Assembly (NCBI GenBank): GCA_004524595.1
Contig: SDOA01000144.1
Coordinates: forward strand, 1-8,925
Direction: 5' to 3'
From: Candidatus Thorarchaeota archaeon
Lineage (GTDB): Archaea; Asgardarchaeota; Thorarchaeia; Thorarchaeales; Thorarchaeaceae
Length of the DNA: 8,925 bases
Shown here piece after piece: positions 7,992 to 8,925 of the stretch (the first letter of the stretch is position 1; each line of letters opens with the position of its first letter). The notes below the pieces were generated by a model. That model did not search any database, had not been told where the DNA came from, and worked only from the letters and a program-made list of their open reading frames with translations. Made by a program: the position numbers and the translations under genes.

Positions 7992-8027
7992 ATAGAGATT
8001 GTGGTGTTGCCGAGGACTACGGATATC

Positions 8028-8035
8028 ATATATAA
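8028..8035 (+). promoter_or_regulatory. TATA box upstream of the membrane protein gene (distal candidate)
   Basis: ATATATAA is a good archaeal TATA box. Initiation would fall near 8055-8065, giving a leader of about 60 nt before ATG 8124. It would place the start site within the palindrome at 8055-8066. Confidence 0.4.
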
Positions 8036-8054
8036 CTCATAATCAAACCATGGC

Positions 8055-8066
8055 GTATCTAGATAC
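8055..8066. repeat. Perfect 12-bp palindrome GTATCTAGATAC (possible operator)
   Basis: The two 6-bp halves are exact reverse complements with no spacer. It lies between two TATA candidates upstream of the membrane protein gene, at the predicted start site of the distal one. Binding by a dimeric regulator is an inference; no second copy was seen in the window. Confidence 0.35.
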
Positions 8067-8080
8067 CTAGAGGTTCAAAC

Positions 8081-8092
8081 AAAGAAATATAT
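8081..8092 (+). promoter_or_regulatory. BRE/TATA-like box upstream of the membrane protein gene (proximal candidate)
   Basis: AAAGAAATATAT combines a purine-rich BRE-like half with a TATA-like half. Its centre is about 36 nt before ATG 8124, giving a leader of roughly 10 nt. It competes with the box at 8028-8035 as the real promoter. Confidence 0.4.
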
Positions 8093-8123
8093 GCCCTGAT
8101 GAGATGAAGCCATGTGAGTTTCA

Positions 8124-8708
8124 ATGAGAGCGAATGTAGTCAGAACAGTCAGGTTTGCACTACTGGCTAGTTGTCTGATTCTGTTCTTTCAACCAGTAGT
8201 AACAGCACAGATTGTTAGCACATCTTTTGAACCACTGACTGATGACTCGAAGCAGTGGACTTTCCAATTTCTTAATCAACGCATTGGATATGATCATATC
8301 TATGGTAATTTTTCATTGAGAGTGACCTTTAGCGAACCTGTTGAGTATGTCATATTCAATATTTTTGAAACCGAGATAATAGATGATGTCGAGTATACAG
8401 CTACGTATATTATCGCGAATGTGACATCAGAACCCTACGAATGTAATTTCAGTACTTTGGATTATTCAATTGGAGTACATTGGGTTAATCAATTGGTCTG
8501 CTATGTACCAAATAGTGGTGTTAGGGGTGGTGGAAATAGGTACTTCTTCGAGCATCAGGATAAATCAGGTGACCAGATTTTATACACACGCGCCTCAGCA
8601 GCAGTTCTCGCTGCGATTGTAGCTACCATCTTTGGTGCGGATTTTGCTGTGTATAATCTTGGTAAGTGGTATTTATCAAGACCTCGTCCATCTCGATTTG
8701 AGAGGTAA
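8124..8708 (+). CDS. Signal-peptide protein with C-terminal membrane anchor, function unknown
   Basis: This 194-aa protein begins with a typical Sec signal: basic residues to R10, a hydrophobic core from F11 to V26, and a likely cut after V-T-A28. The ectodomain (29-155) is rich in beta-prone residues. It has three N-glycosylation sequons (N62-F-S, N99-V-T, N108-F-S) and two cysteines (C107, C126) that could form a disulfide. A single hydrophobic segment at about 157-179 precedes a short basic tail (KWYLSRPRPSRFER). The predicted topology is ectodomain outside and C-terminus in the cytoplasm. I do not recognise the family. A surface or envelope role is inferred from topology only. No strong ribosome site precedes the ATG at 8124; a short leader or leaderless mRNA fits the nearby TATA box. 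Confidence 0.75.
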   Translation: MRANVVRTVRFALLASCLILFFQPVVTAQIVSTSFEPLTDDSKQWTFQFLNQRIGYDHIYGNFSLRVTFSEPVEYVIFNIFETEIIDDVEYTATYIIANVTSEPYECNFSTLDYSIGVHWVNQLVCYVPNSGVRGGGNRYFFEHQDKSGDQILYTRASAAVLAAIVATIFGADFAVYNLGKWYLSRPRPSRFER

Positions 8709-8784
8709 TTATTTGTGTGATATTAGTAACGCAGTATTGGTCTGTAAGAGCATATTAGAAACAAGAATTGTAGATTTCACAAGC

Positions 8785-8792
8785 CATATAAC
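8785..8792 (+). promoter_or_regulatory. Candidate TATA box for the gene at the window edge
   Basis: CATATAAC lies about 50 nt before ATG 8841, which would leave a leader of roughly 25-30 nt containing GGAG at 8828-8831. The 132 nt between 8709 and 8840 hold no convincing gene. Confidence 0.35.
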
Positions 8793-8840
8793 GAGGCTGA
8801 CCATAGCCCGAACTATCTCTAGGATATGGAGTCGCTAGGT

Positions 8841-8925
8841 ATGAGCGAGCACAAGAAACTTTACGATCAAGTATTCAAATTAATAGAAAATCATGATGAC
8901 TGGATGAGCAAGACAATCAATCTCA
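8841..8925 (+). CDS. glyA: Probable serine hydroxymethyltransferase, N-terminal fragment cut by the window end
   Basis: The frame stays open from ATG 8841 to the edge and encodes 28 residues ending in HDDWMSKTINL. In serine hydroxymethyltransferases the N-terminal helix is followed by a segment of the form W-x-x-x-TINLIASEN, and the fragment stops exactly where IASEN would be expected. The enzyme is a cytoplasmic pyridoxal-phosphate enzyme that interconverts serine and glycine, moving a one-carbon unit to a folate or methanopterin carrier. A GGAG at 8828-8831, 9 nt before the ATG, supports the start. The catalytic lysine and cofactor residues lie beyond the window, so the call rests on this short N-terminus alone. 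Confidence 0.6.
   Translation, partial: MSEHKKLYDQVFKLIENHDDWMSKTINL

Noticed and set aside
8071..8080. GGTTCAAA at 8072-8079 repeating the tRNA T-loop sequence at 109-116, as a possible attachment-site repeat
   Set aside because: Only 8 nt are shared and neither flank matches the tRNA 3' end. It is too short to claim an att site.
8104..8127. Seven-codon ORF overlapping the start of the membrane protein gene in an ATGA arrangement
   Set aside because: Too short, no ribosome site, and it would lie upstream of the likely transcription start from the proximal TATA box.
8632..8838. 68-aa plus-strand ORF overlapping the end of the membrane protein gene
   Set aside because: Its 5' half lies in another frame of the anchor-coding region, and the rest has no ribosome site or recognisable motif.
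1..8925. CRISPR array that could accompany the long TnpB/Cas12-like protein
   Set aside because: No regularly spaced direct repeats were seen on reading the window, and no cas1 or cas2 is present.

Overview
The window looks archaeal. It opens with a tRNA-Lys(CUU) gene that encodes its own CCA end and carries a roughly 30-nt insert in the variable region, which suggests a non-canonical tRNA intron. Upstream regions show AT-rich TATA-like boxes, sometimes preceded by purine-rich BRE-like bases. One gene has a GGTGA Shine-Dalgarno motif, and another appears to be leaderless. I cannot place the lineage; an Asgard, Thaumarchaeota or Crenarchaeota-type genome would fit, but this is only a guess.

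Layout. Positions 27-133: tRNA-Lys. Positions 204-2342 (minus): an unusually long (712 aa) TnpB-family RNA-guided nuclease with all three RuvC acidic residues and a four-cysteine zinc finger. No TnpA transposase is visible. Its 3' end points at the tRNA and stops about 70 nt from it; the gap contains a stem-loop that pairs better as minus-strand RNA. Positions 2343-2534: a very AT-rich divergent promoter region. Positions 2535-7937 (plus): one 1800-aa protein of unknown overall function, whose only confidently recognisable part is a RecB/Cas4-like PD-(D/E)XK nuclease domain at about residues 355-505. Positions 7938-8123: an intergenic stretch with a T-tract terminator candidate, TATA boxes and a perfect 12-bp palindrome. 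Positions 8124-8708 (plus): a 194-aa protein with a signal peptide, a glycosylatable ectodomain and one C-terminal membrane anchor. Positions 8841 to the window edge (plus): the first 28 codons of a probable serine hydroxymethyltransferase (glyA).

The stretch between the tRNA and the likely housekeeping gene glyA reads as an accessory region at a tRNA locus: a mobile-element nuclease, a giant single-gene nuclease-containing protein, and a membrane-anchored protein. The best candidate for something undescribed is the 1800-aa protein, which combines an intact RecB-type nuclease signature with about 1300 residues I cannot assign. A role in DNA defence or DNA processing is plausible but is inferred only from the nuclease domain and the context. 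I see no CRISPR array, no methyltransferase partner and no integrase in this window.
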